The notes: generated from the sequence alone by a model not told the origin. A stretch of DNA of 64,000 nucleotides from Thermanaeromonas sp. C210 (GCF_013167955.1 NZ_BLWF01000002.1:62001-126000); one strand, 5' to 3'; shown: positions 45,261 to 56,890, counted from the stretch's first letter. Numbers and translations: made by a program.

Positions 45261-46301
45261 TTAACCCGAGCGCCGTGCCGCAAAGAGTACCCGCTTCAAT
45301 TCCTCCAGGTTCTCCAAAACTTTGCCGGTGCCTATAACGACGGCCGTCAGGGGATCCTCGGCCATGTGGACCGGCATACCCGTTTCCTGGCTGACCAGCC
45401 TGTCCAGTCCCCAGAGCAGTGAACCCCCGCCAGCCATAACTATTCCCCGGTCCATAAGGTCCGCTGCCAGTTCGGGGGGCGTCCGTTCCAGACATACTTT
45501 AATGGCTTCCAGGATGGCGGCCACCGGTTCGGCCAGGGCTTCCTTGATTTCTTCCGCGGACACCTCAATTGTTTTGGGCAGACCGGTCACCAAATCCCGT
45601 CCCCGGACGGAGTAGGTGCGCGTGCTCCGGGCTTCGTCCTCCGGAGTATCGCCAAAATAAGCCGCACCTATTTCCATTTTTATCTCTTCGGCTGTACGCT
45701 CACCGATCATTAGATTGTAGTTGCGCTTAATATGCTGGGCAATGGCTTCATCCATTTCATCTCCGCCCATGCGAATAGAGCGGCTGGTGACGATACCTCC
45801 CAGGGAAATTACGGCCACTTCCGTGGTGCCCCCGCCGATGTCTACAATCATATTGCCGGTGGGCTCGTAGACCGGCAGCCCGGCACCGATGGCCGCGGCC
45901 ATGGGCTCCTCGATGGGATAGGCCTCCTTGGCCCCTGCCTGAATGGCGGCTTCACGTACGGCCCTCTCTTCCACGGCAGTGACGCCCGAAGGCACGCCGA
46001 CCACCACCCGGGGCCGGACAAAGAAACCCTTGGGAATGGCCTTTTGGATAAAGTAACGCAGCATGCTCTGGGTTACATCAAAGTCGGCTATAACTCCGTC
46101 CTTTAAAGGCCTTATAGCCACAATGTCGCCCGGTGTGCGTCCTATCATCTTCTTGGCCGCTTCTCCCACGGCTAGCACCTGCCCGTTTCCCCTCCGGATG
46201 GCCACCACGGAGGGCTCGTGCAGGACGATACCTTTGCCCCTCACATAAACGAGGGTATTGGCCGTACCTAAATCAATCCCGATGTCCCGGGAGAATACCA
46301 T
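45261..46301 (-). CDS. mreB: actin-like rod-shape protein MreB
   Basis: Filament-forming ATPase that directs lateral wall synthesis. The 346-residue product has [18 protein letters not shown] near residue 7, the [13 protein letters not shown] segment near 135, [16 protein letters not shown] near 158 and [16 protein letters not shown] near 290. ATG 46301. It heads the mreB-mreC-mreD-mrdA-minC-minD-minE run. Confidence 0.97.
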   Translation of the reverse strand: MVFSRDIGIDLGTANTLVYVRGKGIVLHEPSVVAIRRGNGQVLAVGEAAKKMIGRTPGDIVAIRPLKDGVIADFDVTQSMLRYFIQKAIPKGFFVRPRVVVGVPSGVTAVEERAVREAAIQAGAKEAYPIEEPMAAAIGAGLPVYEPTGNMIVDIGGGTTEVAVISLGGIVTSRSIRMGGDEMDEAIAQHIKRNYNLMIGERTAEEIKMEIGAAYFGDTPEDEARSTRTYSVRGRDLVTGLPKTIEVSAEEIKEALAEPVAAILEAIKVCLERTPPELAADLMDRGIVMAGGGSLLWGLDRLVSQETGMPVHMAEDPLTAVVIGTGKVLENLEELKRVLFAARRSG

Positions 46302-46346
46302 AAATCATGCTCCTTCCTCGTACGCTTTAAGGTCTATATCTAAGGC

Positions 46347-47039
46347 CTAAAGCAGGCCCCTCTCTTTCATACTCACAAAAGAGCCGTCTCCCAACACCAC
46401 ATGATCCAGGACCTCAATACCCAACAGCCTCCCAGCTTCTGCCAACCGACGGGTCACCTGAATATCCTCCACGCTGGGGGAAGGATCCCCGCTGGGATGG
46501 TTGTGGACGAGGATGATGGCCGCTGCACTCCTTTTTATGGGACCTTTAAATACTTCCCGCGGGTGTACCAGGGAAGCGTTCAAGCTACCCACCGCCACGT
46601 TATCGACGGCTAAAATCCGGTTCTTGGTATTCAAAGAAATAGTGCGAAAGTGTTCCCGGTCCAAATAGCGCATTTCGTCCATGAGAAGGGCGGCTACATC
46701 ACCAGGCTGCTGGATGACAGGCCTGTGGGCGCTGTACGCCGCCAGCCGGCGCCCCAGTTCCACGGCCGCCTTTATCTGGGCCGCCTTAGCTAAACCTATT
46801 CCCTTCTGTTCCTTCAACTCTTCCAGGGAAACCTCGGCCAGGTAGCGCAGCCCTCCGGGCTGGGCCAGCAACCTTTGGGCCAAATCCAGGGCGTTTTCCC
46901 GGGGGGTGCCGGTGCGGAGTAGGATGGCCAGCAATTCGGCGTTGGAGAGGGCCTGGGCCCCTGCCAGCAACATGCGCTCCCGCGGCCTCAGATCTTCCGG
47001 CAGTTTCTTAATGGTCCTTCCCTCATTCTTTTCCACCAT
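46347..47039 (-). CDS. radC: RadC-family JAB-domain protein
   Basis: Family of uncertain role, once linked to DNA repair. The 230-residue product has an N-terminal helix-hairpin-helix segment (LKEQKGIGLAKAAQIKAA near 75) and a C-terminal JAB/MPN metal motif: the acidic EHFRTISL near 135 and HNHPSGDPSPS near 182. ATG 47039 lies inside the maf 3' end (17-base overlap). Its place between maf and mreB is typical for Firmicutes. Confidence 0.92.
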   Translation of the reverse strand: MVEKNEGRTIKKLPEDLRPRERMLLAGAQALSNAELLAILLRTGTPRENALDLAQRLLAQPGGLRYLAEVSLEELKEQKGIGLAKAAQIKAAVELGRRLAAYSAHRPVIQQPGDVAALLMDEMRYLDREHFRTISLNTKNRILAVDNVAVGSLNASLVHPREVFKGPIKRSAAAIILVHNHPSGDPSPSVEDIQVTRRLAEAGRLLGIEVLDHVVLGDGSFVSMKERGLL

Positions 47040-47628
47040 CTGCCTTAGGGCCTCCCCAGATATCTATGCCGAATTCCTCCAGCAGCCCGGCCGTTTTGAC
47101 CAAGGGTAGGCCGACTACGTTGAAAAAGTCTCCCTTGATACCTTCGACCAGAAGGGCACCCCGCCCCTGGATGCCGTAGGCGCCTGCCTTATCCAGGGGT
47201 TCACCGGTGGCCACATAGGCTTTGATCTCTTTGGGTGTGAGCCGCCGGAAGCGTACTTCGGTACATTCCCAGGCTTCCCGGATAACTTTACCGGGCACAG
47301 CCACCACCGCTACCCCGGTATAAACGCGGTGGGTTTTCCCACTCAAAAAGCTCAGCATGGCTTCGGCTTCGGCCGGAGAAGACGGCTTACCCAGTACCCG
47401 GCCTTGGCAGACGACCAGGGTATCGGCCCCCACTACGACGGCCTCGGATAGGTTCCGGGCCACCTCCAGGGCCTTGGCCCTGGCCAGGGCCCTCACCCGT
47501 TCTTCAGGTGGCAGCCGGTCGTATTTGTTCTCCCGTAGGGAACTGGGCATGGTTTCAAACCGCAAGCCCAACTGGCTTAAGAGCTGCTGCCGCCGCGGTG
47601 AACCGGAGGCTAGAACCAGTCGAGGCAT
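47023..47628 (-). CDS. maf: Maf-family nucleotide pyrophosphatase
   Basis: Hydrolyses non-canonical or excess nucleoside triphosphates; Maf affects septum formation when overexpressed. The 201-residue product has LVLASGSPRRQQLLSQLGL at the N-terminus, VVVGADTLVVCQGRVLGKP near 65 and the GAYGIQGRGALLVEGIKGD block near 148. It lies between rex and radC with short gaps. Confidence 0.95.
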   Translation of the reverse strand: MPRLVLASGSPRRQQLLSQLGLRFETMPSSLRENKYDRLPPEERVRALARAKALEVARNLSEAVVVGADTLVVCQGRVLGKPSSPAEAEAMLSFLSGKTHRVYTGVAVVAVPGKVIREAWECTEVRFRRLTPKEIKAYVATGEPLDKAGAYGIQGRGALLVEGIKGDFFNVVGLPLVKTAGLLEEFGIDIWGGPKADGGKE

Positions 47629-47649
47629 CTACCTTGCTCTCCTAAGGCT

Positions 47650-48306
47650 TTAAGCCTCGTGATAAGCTTTCAAAGTGCGCCGGAAGGCTAGGTTAAAGGT
47701 CAGGATTTCTAGATTAACGGTCAGGTCGACGTTGCGCACTTCGATGTGGCTCGGGACATTGATGACCCGCGGGGCAAAATTGAGAATGCCGCGGATGGAG
47801 GTCTTGGCCAGCTCGTCAGCCACAAATTGGGCCTGGTCGGCGGGCACGGCAATAATAGCTATTTGGGCCTTCTCCCTTTCGATTATTTCGGCCAGCCTAT
47901 CCATGCTGTAAACTTCAACCCCGTTTAAACGGTAGCCGATCTTGTGGGGGGCATTATCAAAAATACCTACGATTTTAAAGCCCCTCTCCCGGAAACCGCC
48001 GTACATGGACAGGGCGGTCCCCAGGTTACCGGCACCGATGATGACCATGGGCCAGGTGGTATTAAGGCCCAGGATTTTAATGATATGCCAGTAAAGATCC
48101 TTTACATTGTATCCCACACCCCGGGTCCCGAATTCGCCAAAGTAGGCCAGATCTTTGCGAACCTGGGCCGGGCTCACCCCAACCCCTTCCGCAATTTCCC
48201 CCGACGAGATGGTCACAATTCCCTGGCGGTCGGCCTGGGCCAAGAAACGGGAGTACACCGAAAGTCTGGTGATGGTAGCCTCCGGAACTTTCAGGGTCTT
48301 AATCAT
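47650..48306 (-). CDS. rex: redox-sensing repressor Rex
   Basis: Transcription factor that senses the NADH/NAD ratio and controls fermentation and respiration genes. The 218-residue product has a winged helix with ETI-type [17 protein letters not shown] near residue 6 and the [20 protein letters not shown] recognition helix near 48. The NAD fold shows [18 protein letters not shown] near 88 and a C-terminal domain-swapped helix. ATG 48306. It is the only global redox regulator in the window and could act on anaerobic energy genes elsewhere. Confidence 0.96.
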   Translation of the reverse strand: MIKTLKVPEATITRLSVYSRFLAQADRQGIVTISSGEIAEGVGVSPAQVRKDLAYFGEFGTRGVGYNVKDLYWHIIKILGLNTTWPMVIIGAGNLGTALSMYGGFRERGFKIVGIFDNAPHKIGYRLNGVEVYSMDRLAEIIEREKAQIAIIAVPADQAQFVADELAKTSIRGILNFAPRVINVPSHIEVRNVDLTVNLEILTFNLAFRRTLKAYHEA

Positions 48307-48368
48307 TCTGGAAATCCCCCCTGCTATAGTTTAAACCTTTCGCACAAGGTCTGATTTTGTCCTATTCG

Positions 48369-49691
48369 CTATTTAACCGCGAAATCCTCTTTTTTCTTCA
48401 TTAGAAACCATTCCCTGGCCTCAGCTACCATGTACAAAGATCCGGTAGCGCAAATCAAATCCTCAGGCCCCGCCAGACCCAGAGCTGTTTCCATAGCCTG
48501 GGATATGTGCCTGATGATATGAACGTGGGGGGTGAAGCGGCGCGCATGCAACCCCAAGACCTTCCAATCTCCCGCCCGGGGATTGTTGGGCCGGGTTATA
48601 ATCACCGCCTGGGCCAGGGGAACCAAGGCGGCCACTACCTTTTCCCTCTCTTTATCGGCCAGCATCCCCAGAACCAAAATTAAACGCCGGTGGGGAAACA
48701 ATTCTTCCAAGGACCGTTTCAGGGCCAGTGCGCCGTCGTAGTTATGGGCCCCGTCCAGAACCACCAGGGGACGGCGGTTAACTATTTCCAGGCGGCCCGG
48801 CCAGAAAGCCCGGTCCAACCCTTCCCGGATATGTTCTTCCAGGACGTCCAGGTTATGGTGGCGCCGCGCCGCTTCCATTACCGCTACCGCCAACGCGGCG
48901 TTGCTCAGCTGATGGCGACCCAAGAGGGCTACCCTCAGGCCGGGGTAGGTTCGGCCCAGCCCCTTCCAGTCCATCCGGCCTCCCCTGCAGGACACCTCGG
49001 TGGGGTTATAAGTAAATTCCTTCCCCAGCCGGTAGAGGATGGCTCCCTTCCGCCGGCACCTTGTCTCTATAACTTCCAGGGCTTCGGGCTTATCCGCGCC
49101 GGTGACCACTACCGCCCTATCCTTAATGATGCCCGCCTTTTCCCCGGCGATTTCTACCAGGGTATGACCCAGGTAATCCATGTGATCCAACCCTACGTTA
49201 GTAATTACACTGACCAGGGAGGAAGGTATCACATTGGTGGAATCAAAGGAACCTCCTAGACCGACTTCCAAAACTACGTAATCCGCCCCCACCTCATTAA
49301 AATAGTGGAAGGCTAAGGCCGTGCTTACTTCGAACTCGGTGGGATGCTCGTGGCCCTCCTTTACCATCCCGTCCAGAAGGGGGCGCATGCGGGTGAGGAT
49401 TTCGGCCACGTGTTCCCGGCGTATCTCCTGCCCGTTCAGGCGGATGCGTTCGGTATAGCTGTGGAGGTGGGGGGAGGTAAAAAGCCCCACTCTATAACCG
49501 GCAGCCTGGAGGATGGCCGCCACCATGGCCGCTACCGACCCTTTGCCGTTGGTCCCACCGATATGAAAAAAACGGAGCCGGCGGTGGGGGTTACCCAACC
49601 GCTCCAGCAGCTCCTCCATACGACCTAAGCCCAGATTAACGCCGAATTTAGTAAGATCCCGCAAGTATGCCAGGGCCTGAGGATAATCCAA
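48369..49691 (-). CDS. folC: folylpolyglutamate synthase/dihydrofolate synthase
   Basis: Adds glutamate to folates (and may form dihydrofolate from dihydropteroate). The 440-residue Mur-ligase-like product has IGGTNGKGSVAAMVAAIL near residue 43, LFTSPHLHSYTERIRL near 75, the EVGLGGSFDSTNVI block near 140 and HNYDGALALKRSL near 318. The start is TTG behind GAGGTGAAG. It usually follows valS in Firmicutes and does here, with a 126-base gap. Confidence 0.95.
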   Translation of the reverse strand: MDYPQALAYLRDLTKFGVNLGLGRMEELLERLGNPHRRLRFFHIGGTNGKGSVAAMVAAILQAAGYRVGLFTSPHLHSYTERIRLNGQEIRREHVAEILTRMRPLLDGMVKEGHEHPTEFEVSTALAFHYFNEVGADYVVLEVGLGGSFDSTNVIPSSLVSVITNVGLDHMDYLGHTLVEIAGEKAGIIKDRAVVVTGADKPEALEVIETRCRRKGAILYRLGKEFTYNPTEVSCRGGRMDWKGLGRTYPGLRVALLGRHQLSNAALAVAVMEAARRHHNLDVLEEHIREGLDRAFWPGRLEIVNRRPLVVLDGAHNYDGALALKRSLEELFPHRRLILVLGMLADKEREKVVAALVPLAQAVIITRPNNPRAGDWKVLGLHARRFTPHVHIIRHISQAMETALGLAGPEDLICATGSLYMVAEAREWFLMKKKEDFAVK

Positions 49692-49817
49692 GCTTCTTCA
49701 CCTCGAAATGTCTAGGACGTCTGGCCCCAGAGGTAGGGGAAAGCCCCGGGTAGCCCGGCATCTTCTACCCTCCCCAAGGGGGGCAGAAACCGCTGATGAG
49801 CTAAGGGACAGGAGGCC

Positions 49818-52472
49818 TTAGAAGCCTCTTAAGGAGCGCAGCCGACTCTGCAGGGCCTCCCCTTTGTCCACCAGCTCCTTTTCTTTAGCCCTTTCCTTGG
49901 CCACCACTTCCTCCGGCGCCTTAGCCACAAAATCGGGTTTGGCGAGCTTGCGGCGCACCTGCTCAAGCTCTTTCTGTACGGCGGCCAGTTCCTTTTCCAG
50001 CCGGGCTATTTCCTTCTGGAAATCCACCAACCCCTCAAGGGGTAGATAGATCTCCACGCCGGCGGTAACCGCCGCAGCCGCCTTAACCGGAGGCTCTTCC
50101 AGGGACGCCACTACTTCCACGGGTTCGACCCGGGCCAGGCTCTCCAGGTATTCTCGCGCCTCCTCTAAAACCCGCCTTGTAGCGGCAGACTGGGCGACGA
50201 GCAGGACCCGGGCCTTGCGGCCGGGAGCTACCCGCATTTCGCTTCTTAGATTGCGGATGGCCCGGATCACTTCTATAATCAATGTCATGGCCTCTTCGGC
50301 TGCCGCGTCGCGGGATTCCGGCGGCGCCTGGGGCCAAGAACTAACCATTATGCTGGACCTTTCGCCGGGGAGATGGTGCCAGATTTCCTCGGTGATAAAG
50401 GGCATGAAGGGATGCAGCAGCTGCAAGCTGGTCTCCAGCACCTCTACCAGCACTTTCTGGGCCGTGGCTTTGGCCGCCGGATCTTCACCGTAGAGGCGGC
50501 CTTTGGCCAGTTCAATATACCAGTCGCAGAACTCACCCCAGAAAAAGTCGTAGATAAGCCGGGCTGCCTCGCCTATCTCGTAATCCTCCAGATTGGCGGT
50601 AACCTGATCTACTACCCCGGCCAGCCGGCTCAAAATCCAGCGATCGGCCACGGTATACGGCGCCCTTTCCCCTTCCGGATCGTAATCCTGCAGGTTCAAT
50701 AAGACAAAGCGAGCGGCGTTCCAGATCTTGTTGCAGAAGTTGCGGGTACTTTCCAGGCGCTCCGGATGGAAACGCAGATCGTTACCCGGCGTATTGCCGG
50801 TGATGAGCATAAAGCGCAGGGTATCGGCCCCGTATTCCTCTATAACTTCCATGGGGTCTACGCCGTTACCCAGGGATTTGCTCATCTTGCGCCCCAGGGC
50901 GTCCAGAACCAGGCCGTGAATGAGGACCTCCCGGAAGGGGACATCCTCCATGAATTCCAGTCCCATAAAGATCATGCGGGCCACCCAGAAAAAGATAATA
51001 TCCCGACCGGTTACCAGCACCGAAGTCGGGTAATAAACCTCCAGCTCCCGGGTTTTCTCAGGCCACCCCATGGTAGAGAAGGGCCACAGGGCCGAGCTGA
51101 ACCAGGTATCCAGAACGTCGGGATCCTGCTCCAGGGCCGTACTCCGGCAGGAGGGACACTCCTCGGGGTCGGTGGTACTGCATATGACCTCCCCGCACTG
51201 CTGGCAGTACCAGACCGGGATGCGGTGACCCCACCAGAGCTGGCGGGAAATACACCAGTCGCGGATATTCTCTAGCCAGTTAAGGTAGATCTTGGTAAAG
51301 CGCTCCGGCACGAAGCGTACCCGCCCTTCCCGGGCAGCGCGGATGGCGGGTTCGGCCAGGGGCTTCATCCGTACGAACCACTGGGGCGAAACTAAGGGTT
51401 CAATAGTGGTATTGCAGCGGTAACAATGGCCCACGGCGTGGGTATGCTCTTCTACTTTTACCAGGTAACCCAGGCGTTCCAGATCCTGAACCACCTGCCG
51501 GCGGCAGGCATACCGCTCCATGCCGGCGTATGGGCCGGCATCCGCCGTCATGGTGGCGTCTTTGCCGATGACGGTAACCGACGGCAGGCCGTGGCGCTGG
51601 CCTATCTCGAAGTCATTAGGATCATGGGCCGGGGTAATCTTAACCGCGCCGGTCCCGAAGTTAGGGTCCACATATTCATCGGCGATCACCGGTATTTCCC
51701 GGTTGACCAGGGGTAGGATGAGGGTTGCGCCGATGAAGGGGCGGTAGCGCTCGTCGTCCGGGTGGACGGCCACAGCCGTATCGCCCAACATGGTCTCCGG
51801 CCGGGTAGTGGCCACGACAATGCCGCCCGGACGGTCTTTAAAGGGATAACGTACATACCAAAGGTGCCCGGCCTCCTCCTGGTGTTCTACTTCGATGTCG
51901 GAAATAGTAGTCTGGCAGCGCGGGCACCAGTTGATGATATAATTACCGCGGTAAATCAACCCCTTCTCAAACAGGCGCACAAAAACCTCCCGGACCGCCC
52001 GGGAACAACCCTCGTCCATGGTAAAGCGCTCCCGGCTCCAGTCACAGGAAGCGCCGAGCCGCCGGAGCTGCTGGGTAATGCGCGTGCCGTACTGTTCCTT
52101 CCAGGCCCATACCCGCTGCAGGAACTCCTCCCGGCCCAGATCGTACTTGCTCAATCCCTCTTTAGACAGCTCCTCCTCCACCCGGGCCTGGGTGGCTATC
52201 CCTGCATGGTCGGTCCCCGGGATCCAGAGGGTAGCATCCCCCCGCATGCGGTGCCAGCGGACCAGGATATCCTGGAGGGTGTTATCTAAAGCATGTCCCA
52301 GGTGCAGGCTGCCGGTGACATTGGGCGGCGGCATGACTATGCTGAAGGTGGGCCGCCCGGCCGCTTTCTCCCGCGGCCCGCAGAAATAACCTGCCTTTTC
52401 CCACACGGGGTACCATTTCCGTTCAACCTCTTTAGGTGAATAGACCGAGGGCAATGAAAATGCCGAAGGCAC
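49818..52472 (-). CDS. valS: valyl-tRNA synthetase
   Basis: Class I synthetase that charges tRNA-Val and edits threonine. The 884-residue product has HLGH in [16 protein letters not shown] near residue 50, the CP1 editing domain ([20 protein letters not shown] near 215), a zinc-type [20 protein letters not shown] near 415, KMSKS in [11 protein letters not shown] near 525, and a C-terminal coiled-coil tRNA arm over the last 70 residues. The start is GTG behind GGAGG. An intrinsic terminator lies just upstream; no T-box sequence is present. Confidence 0.97.
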   Translation of the reverse strand: MPSAFSLPSVYSPKEVERKWYPVWEKAGYFCGPREKAAGRPTFSIVMPPPNVTGSLHLGHALDNTLQDILVRWHRMRGDATLWIPGTDHAGIATQARVEEELSKEGLSKYDLGREEFLQRVWAWKEQYGTRITQQLRRLGASCDWSRERFTMDEGCSRAVREVFVRLFEKGLIYRGNYIINWCPRCQTTISDIEVEHQEEAGHLWYVRYPFKDRPGGIVVATTRPETMLGDTAVAVHPDDERYRPFIGATLILPLVNREIPVIADEYVDPNFGTGAVKITPAHDPNDFEIGQRHGLPSVTVIGKDATMTADAGPYAGMERYACRRQVVQDLERLGYLVKVEEHTHAVGHCYRCNTTIEPLVSPQWFVRMKPLAEPAIRAAREGRVRFVPERFTKIYLNWLENIRDWCISRQLWWGHRIPVWYCQQCGEVICSTTDPEECPSCRSTALEQDPDVLDTWFSSALWPFSTMGWPEKTRELEVYYPTSVLVTGRDIIFFWVARMIFMGLEFMEDVPFREVLIHGLVLDALGRKMSKSLGNGVDPMEVIEEYGADTLRFMLITGNTPGNDLRFHPERLESTRNFCNKIWNAARFVLLNLQDYDPEGERAPYTVADRWILSRLAGVVDQVTANLEDYEIGEAARLIYDFFWGEFCDWYIELAKGRLYGEDPAAKATAQKVLVEVLETSLQLLHPFMPFITEEIWHHLPGERSSIMVSSWPQAPPESRDAAAEEAMTLIIEVIRAIRNLRSEMRVAPGRKARVLLVAQSAATRRVLEEAREYLESLARVEPVEVVASLEEPPVKAAAAVTAGVEIYLPLEGLVDFQKEIARLEKELAAVQKELEQVRRKLAKPDFVAKAPEEVVAKERAKEKELVDKGEALQSRLRSLRGF

Positions 52473-52496
52473 ACCCGCTTCCTCCTTATGCTTTTA

Positions 52497-52533
52497 GAAA
52501 AAAACCCCTCATCCGCCCTTGCCGGACGAGGGA
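52497..52533 (-). terminator. terminator in the lonA-valS gap
   Basis: Stem CCCTCGTCCG / CGGATGAGGG (one G-T pair, loop GCAAGGG) followed by GTTTTTTT in the minus direction. It is about 75 bases past the lonA stop and only 25 before valS, downstream of the candidate valS promoter. It could end lonA messages or act as an attenuator for valS. Confidence 0.85.
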
Positions 52534-52556
52534 ATTGGCTATAAAGGTCCGCTAAT

Positions 52557-52586
52557 ATCTTAACGTTTCGGGCCAAATCATGTCAA
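52557..52586 (-). promoter_or_regulatory. candidate valS promoter
   Basis: TTGACA (complement of 52581-52586) and TAAGAT (complement of 52557-52562), 18-base spacing. Transcription would begin near 52550 and meet the terminator after about 20 bases. Confidence 0.6.
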
Positions 52587-52605
52587 GGGCTGTCGTTCCC
52601 GGCGG

Positions 52606-55002
52606 CTAGTTCCTCAGCGTAGATGATACCGGGCCGGGATCCACCGGAGCCTCGGCGTAATCACCCTTTTCTTGCCGGCCTTTGTCCGCCGGGTGGACGC
52701 GCTGAACCAGGGCCTCTTTGAGCACTTCGTCCATATGGTCTACCAGCACGAATTTTATTTTGCGCTTTACCTGCGGGGGTATTTCCTCCAGATTCTTGGC
52801 ATTATCCCGCGGAAGTATAACGGTTTTAATCCCCGCCCGGTGGGCGGCCAGGACCTTCTCTTTTATCCCTCCTACCGCCAGCACCCGCCCCCGCAGGGTT
52901 ATTTCCCCGGTCATGGCCACGTCGCTGCGTACCGGAACGCCCATCAAGGCCGAAGCCATGGCTGTAGCCATGGTTATACCTGCCGAAGGGCCGTCTTTAG
53001 GAATAGCTCCTTCCGGCACGTGGATGTGGACATCGCATTTTTCGTGGAAGTCAGGAGCCAGCCGCAGATCTCCCGCCCGGGACCGCAGGTAGCTGAAGCC
53101 AGCATAGGCCGATTCCTTCATAACCTCGCCTAGTTTACCGGTTAGGGTCAAGTTACCCTTCCCGTTTAACACGGTGGCCTCTACATTGAGGACCTCGCCG
53201 CCCACTTCGGTCCACGCGAGCCCGCGGGCCACGCCGATGACTTCCGCTTCTTCGGCCAGAGTATGCCGGTAGCGGGGTATACCCAGGAAGGTGTCCACGT
53301 TTTGAGCCGTCACCTTGACGGCTTCGGCCTTTCCGCTCACAATGTCCCGGGCCGTCTTACGGCACAGGGTGGCTATCTGGCGTTCCAGATTCCGCACCCC
53401 GGCTTCCCGGGTGTATTCCCGTATAATCCGGCGGAGGGCATTTTCCGAAATAACCAGCTGATTGGCCTTCAATCCGTGCTCCTTAATCTGCTTCGGGATT
53501 AGATGCAGCTGGGCTATTTTAACTTTCTCTTCTTCAGTATAGCCCGGTATGCGGATGACTTCCATTCGATCCAGCAAGGGCCGGGGAATGGAGTATTCCA
53601 CATTGGCGGTGGTGATAAACATTACCTTGGAAAGATCGAAGGGGGCCTCGATATAATGATCGCTGAACATATAGTTCTGCTCCGGGTCCAACACTTCCAG
53701 GAGGGCCGATGACGGGTCGCCCCGGAAGTCACTGCTCATCTTATCGATTTCATCCAGCAAAAAGACGGGGTTCTTGCTGCCCGCCTGCTTCATCCCCTGG
53801 ATGATGCGTCCCGGAAGGGCGCCCACATAGGTGCGCCGGTGACCGCGTATTTCCGCCTCATCCCGCACTCCACCGAGGGAAATGCGTACAAACTTGCGCT
53901 GTAGGGCCCGCGCGATGGACTTGGCCAGGGAAGTCTTACCCACCCCCGGCGGCCCCACAAAACATAAAATAGGCCCGCGCATCTTCTTAGCCAGCTTACG
54001 GATGGCCAGGTACTCCAGTATGCGCTCCTTTACTTCTTCCAGTCCGTAATGGTCTTCATTCAGGATCTTTTCGGCCATGTTGATGTCCAGGCGATCCCTG
54101 GTTTCTTTTTGCCAGGGAAGAGCCAGCAACCAATCCAAGTAGTTGCGCACCACGGTGGCTTCCGCAGCCATGGGCGGCATTTTCTCCAGGCGCTCCACTT
54201 CTTTGAGGGCCCTCTCCTCTATCTCCCTCGGGAGTTTGGCCTTAGCAATCCTTTCCCGCAACTCTTCGACTTCGGCCAGGCGCTCGTCTTTTTCGCCCAG
54301 CTCCTTCTGAATGGCCTTGATCTGCTCCCGCAGGTAATACTCCTTCTGGGTTTTCTCCATCTGCTTGCGGACCCGCAAGTTGATCTTGCGTTCCAGCTCC
54401 AGGATTTCCTTTTCCCGGGCCAGTATCTCACACAGGAGCTCCAAGCGCCGGCGGATGTCAACGGCCTCCAGGACGGCCTGCTTGTCAACCAGCTTGAGAG
54501 TCAAATGGGAGGCAATAACATCCGCCATCCTCCCCGGCTCTTCCAGGCTCACCACCGCCACCACGGTCTCCGGCGGGATTTTCTTGGACATCTTCACATA
54601 ATGCTCAAATTCGTTGATGAGGGTGCGCATCAAGGCATCAATCTCGTTGTCGGACGGGACCTCGTCAGTATATTCCTCAATTTCCACGGACAAATAAGGA
54701 TCATAGCCCAGGTAGCGGACGATCTTGCCCCGCCGCATCCCCTCCACCAGGATCCTTATGGTTCCCCCGGGCAACTTCAACAACTGCTTAATCTCCGCCA
54801 CAGTGCCGGTAGTATAGATATCTTCTTCTCCCGGCTCATCGGTCTGGGCTTCCTTTTGCATGGCCAGGAAAATGGCCCTGTCCCGGATCATGGCCGCTTC
54901 GATGGCATTAACCGAACGTTCACGCCCTACGTCCAGGTGGAGTACGGTATATGGAAAAACAATAACTCCCCGCAAGGGAAGCAAAGGAATAGTCCGCGTC
55001 AA
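52606..55002 (-). CDS. lon: ATP-dependent protease LonA
   Basis: Cytosolic AAA+ serine/lysine protease for damaged and regulatory proteins. The 798-residue product has the N-terminal LON substrate domain (1-200), a coiled region, the ATPase with [17 protein letters not shown] near 350, and the protease domain with the catalytic serine in [14 protein letters not shown] near 675 and lysine in [15 protein letters not shown] near 715. The start is TTG behind TGGAGGTG. It is followed by valS and preceded by lonB, as in B. subtilis-like order (lonB-lonA). Confidence 0.97.
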   Translation of the reverse strand: MTRTIPLLPLRGVIVFPYTVLHLDVGRERSVNAIEAAMIRDRAIFLAMQKEAQTDEPGEEDIYTTGTVAEIKQLLKLPGGTIRILVEGMRRGKIVRYLGYDPYLSVEIEEYTDEVPSDNEIDALMRTLINEFEHYVKMSKKIPPETVVAVVSLEEPGRMADVIASHLTLKLVDKQAVLEAVDIRRRLELLCEILAREKEILELERKINLRVRKQMEKTQKEYYLREQIKAIQKELGEKDERLAEVEELRERIAKAKLPREIEERALKEVERLEKMPPMAAEATVVRNYLDWLLALPWQKETRDRLDINMAEKILNEDHYGLEEVKERILEYLAIRKLAKKMRGPILCFVGPPGVGKTSLAKSIARALQRKFVRISLGGVRDEAEIRGHRRTYVGALPGRIIQGMKQAGSKNPVFLLDEIDKMSSDFRGDPSSALLEVLDPEQNYMFSDHYIEAPFDLSKVMFITTANVEYSIPRPLLDRMEVIRIPGYTEEEKVKIAQLHLIPKQIKEHGLKANQLVISENALRRIIREYTREAGVRNLERQIATLCRKTARDIVSGKAEAVKVTAQNVDTFLGIPRYRHTLAEEAEVIGVARGLAWTEVGGEVLNVEATVLNGKGNLTLTGKLGEVMKESAYAGFSYLRSRAGDLRLAPDFHEKCDVHIHVPEGAIPKDGPSAGITMATAMASALMGVPVRSDVAMTGEITLRGRVLAVGGIKEKVLAAHRAGIKTVILPRDNAKNLEEIPPQVKRKIKFVLVDHMDEVLKEALVQRVHPADKGRQEKGDYAEAPVDPGPVSSTLRN

Positions 55003-55105
55003 ATTTTACACCTCCAACAGAGTCCCCCTATTTCTCCTCTCCAAGTCTTCATTATATTCTACGAGATATCGCCCCCCTCCGCAATAGGTAAAAAGCGGTG
55101 AGCGT

Positions 55106-56812
55106 TTAAGGGCGCTGGAAAGGGGAAGCGCTTAAGACCTGGGCCCGGGAAGATAAACCTTCGCGGGCACTGATTTTGTTTTCCTGGTACAGGGCATGCT
55201 CAAGCGCCTCCTGCACCCAGCGCACCGGCACCACCTGTATATCTTTCAACTTACGAAAGCTTTCCTGCCAGTTCTCCCAGGGTATCAACACTTTCCGGAT
55301 CCCGGCCCGGCGGGCAGCTTCCACCTTGGCCACTATACCACCCACCGGCTTTACGGCCCCCCGTATGGATACCTCGCCGGTCATGGCCACTACATTGTCC
55401 ACGGGTATTCCGGTGAAAGCAGAGTAGATGGCGGTGACCATGCTGATACCGGCCGACGGCCCGTCCACCGGTGTGCCGCCGGGAAAGTTAAGGTGAATGT
55501 CATAATCGAGGGGATCGACGTTTAAGAGGGAACGCACTACCGTGAGGACGTTTTCCACCGAGTTCCGGGCCATGCTTTTTCTCTTGAACCGGCGGCCGTC
55601 GTGGCTGCCCATCTCTTCCTCCTCAACCACGCCCGTTACCTTTACTTGTCCGCGGCGCTGGCCTACAAAGTGGACACAAGCTTCCAGTTCTACCAAGGTA
55701 CCCATGTTGGCCCCATACACCGCCAGGCCGTTAACTACTCCCACCTGGGGCTCCGGGGAAATGCGCGCTTCCTGTCTGGGAGTGTATTGTCCGCAGCTCA
55801 CCACCCATTCTACGTCTTCCCTTGTGATCTGGGCGCGCCTCTCGGTCATAGCCAGGCCGGCAGCCAGCTGGACCATGTTGACGGCTTCTCTGCCGTTGGT
55901 GGCAAAGCGCTTAATAATCTCTATTCCCTCTTCCTGCAGGGATAGGCCGATCTTGCGGGCCGCATTCCTGACGATAATGCCTATCTCCTCTGGCAGGAGA
56001 GGTCGAAAATAAATTTCTATGCAGCGGGACCGGATGGCGGCAGGGATTTCCTGGGGGAGCCGGGTGGTGGCCCCCACTAAACGGAAGTCGGCAGGCAGGC
56101 CGTTCTTAAAAATGTCGTGGATATGGCTGGGGATGTTGGTGTCCTCGGAGCTATAATAAGCGCTCTCCAGCAGTACCTTGCGGTCTTCCAGGACTTTGAG
56201 AAGTTTATTTATCTGGATGGGGTGTAATTCGCCGATCTCATCAATGAATAGAATCCCTCCATGGGCTTTGGTAACCGCTCCCGGCTTGGGTTGGGGAATT
56301 CCTGCCATGCCTAAAGGCCCTGCCCCCTGATAAATGGGATCGTGTACCGAGCCGATAAGGGGGTCGGCAATGCCCCGCTCGTCAAAACGGGAAGTGGCAC
56401 CGTCCACCTCTACAAACTGGGCGTCCTCTTTGAAGGGCGATAAGGGGTTTTTCTTGGCCTCTTCCAGCACCAGCCTGGCCGCCGCCGTTTTGCCGACCCC
56501 CGGAGGCCCGTAGATAATGACATGCTGGGGGTTGGGACCGCAAAGGGCAGCCCGGAGGGCCTTCAACCCTTCTTCCTGGCCGATGATCTCGCTAAAAGTG
56601 GACGGGCGCGTTTTTTCCGCCAGGGGTTGGGTTAACGCAATCTGGCGCAACCGCTGCAGTTTTTCCAGTTCCTTACGGGATTCCTTTTCCACCGCCGTGC
56701 GGTTGCCAGGCTGGTTCTTCAAGAGATTCCAGACATACATCCCGATGACCACGGCCAGAAAGACCTGTACAAAGGTAAGTATTCCGGCGAGGTTAAGATT
56801 GGCTTCCGGCAC
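55106..56812 (-). CDS. lonB: ATP-dependent protease LonB (Firmicutes, membrane-anchored type)
   Basis: Lon paralogue of spore formers, expressed in the forespore in B. subtilis. The 568-residue product lacks the N-terminal LON domain and begins with a membrane segment (about residues 9-27). The ATPase has [19 protein letters not shown] near 100 and GGILFIDEIGELHPIQ near 190; the protease serine is in TPVDGPSAGISMVTA near 450 and the lysine in VGGIVAKVEAARRAG near 490. The start is GTG behind AAAGGAG. It stands between lonA and the clpX terminator. Confidence 0.95.
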   Translation of the reverse strand: MPEANLNLAGILTFVQVFLAVVIGMYVWNLLKNQPGNRTAVEKESRKELEKLQRLRQIALTQPLAEKTRPSTFSEIIGQEEGLKALRAALCGPNPQHVIIYGPPGVGKTAAARLVLEEAKKNPLSPFKEDAQFVEVDGATSRFDERGIADPLIGSVHDPIYQGAGPLGMAGIPQPKPGAVTKAHGGILFIDEIGELHPIQINKLLKVLEDRKVLLESAYYSSEDTNIPSHIHDIFKNGLPADFRLVGATTRLPQEIPAAIRSRCIEIYFRPLLPEEIGIIVRNAARKIGLSLQEEGIEIIKRFATNGREAVNMVQLAAGLAMTERRAQITREDVEWVVSCGQYTPRQEARISPEPQVGVVNGLAVYGANMGTLVELEACVHFVGQRRGQVKVTGVVEEEEMGSHDGRRFKRKSMARNSVENVLTVVRSLLNVDPLDYDIHLNFPGGTPVDGPSAGISMVTAIYSAFTGIPVDNVVAMTGEVSIRGAVKPVGGIVAKVEAARRAGIRKVLIPWENWQESFRKLKDIQVVPVRWVQEALEHALYQENKISAREGLSSRAQVLSASPFQRP

Positions 56813-56890
56813 AACTAAAGCTCCTTTCTGGAGGGTTTCGTTTCTTAAGTTGTGCCAGAACCCCGGATTTTATCCACCACGTCAGCAGGC

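Noticed and set aside
52473-52605. T-box riboswitch upstream of valS
   Set aside because: The gap is too short and lacks the conserved T-box AGGGTGGNACCGCG-type sequence; only a simple terminator is present.
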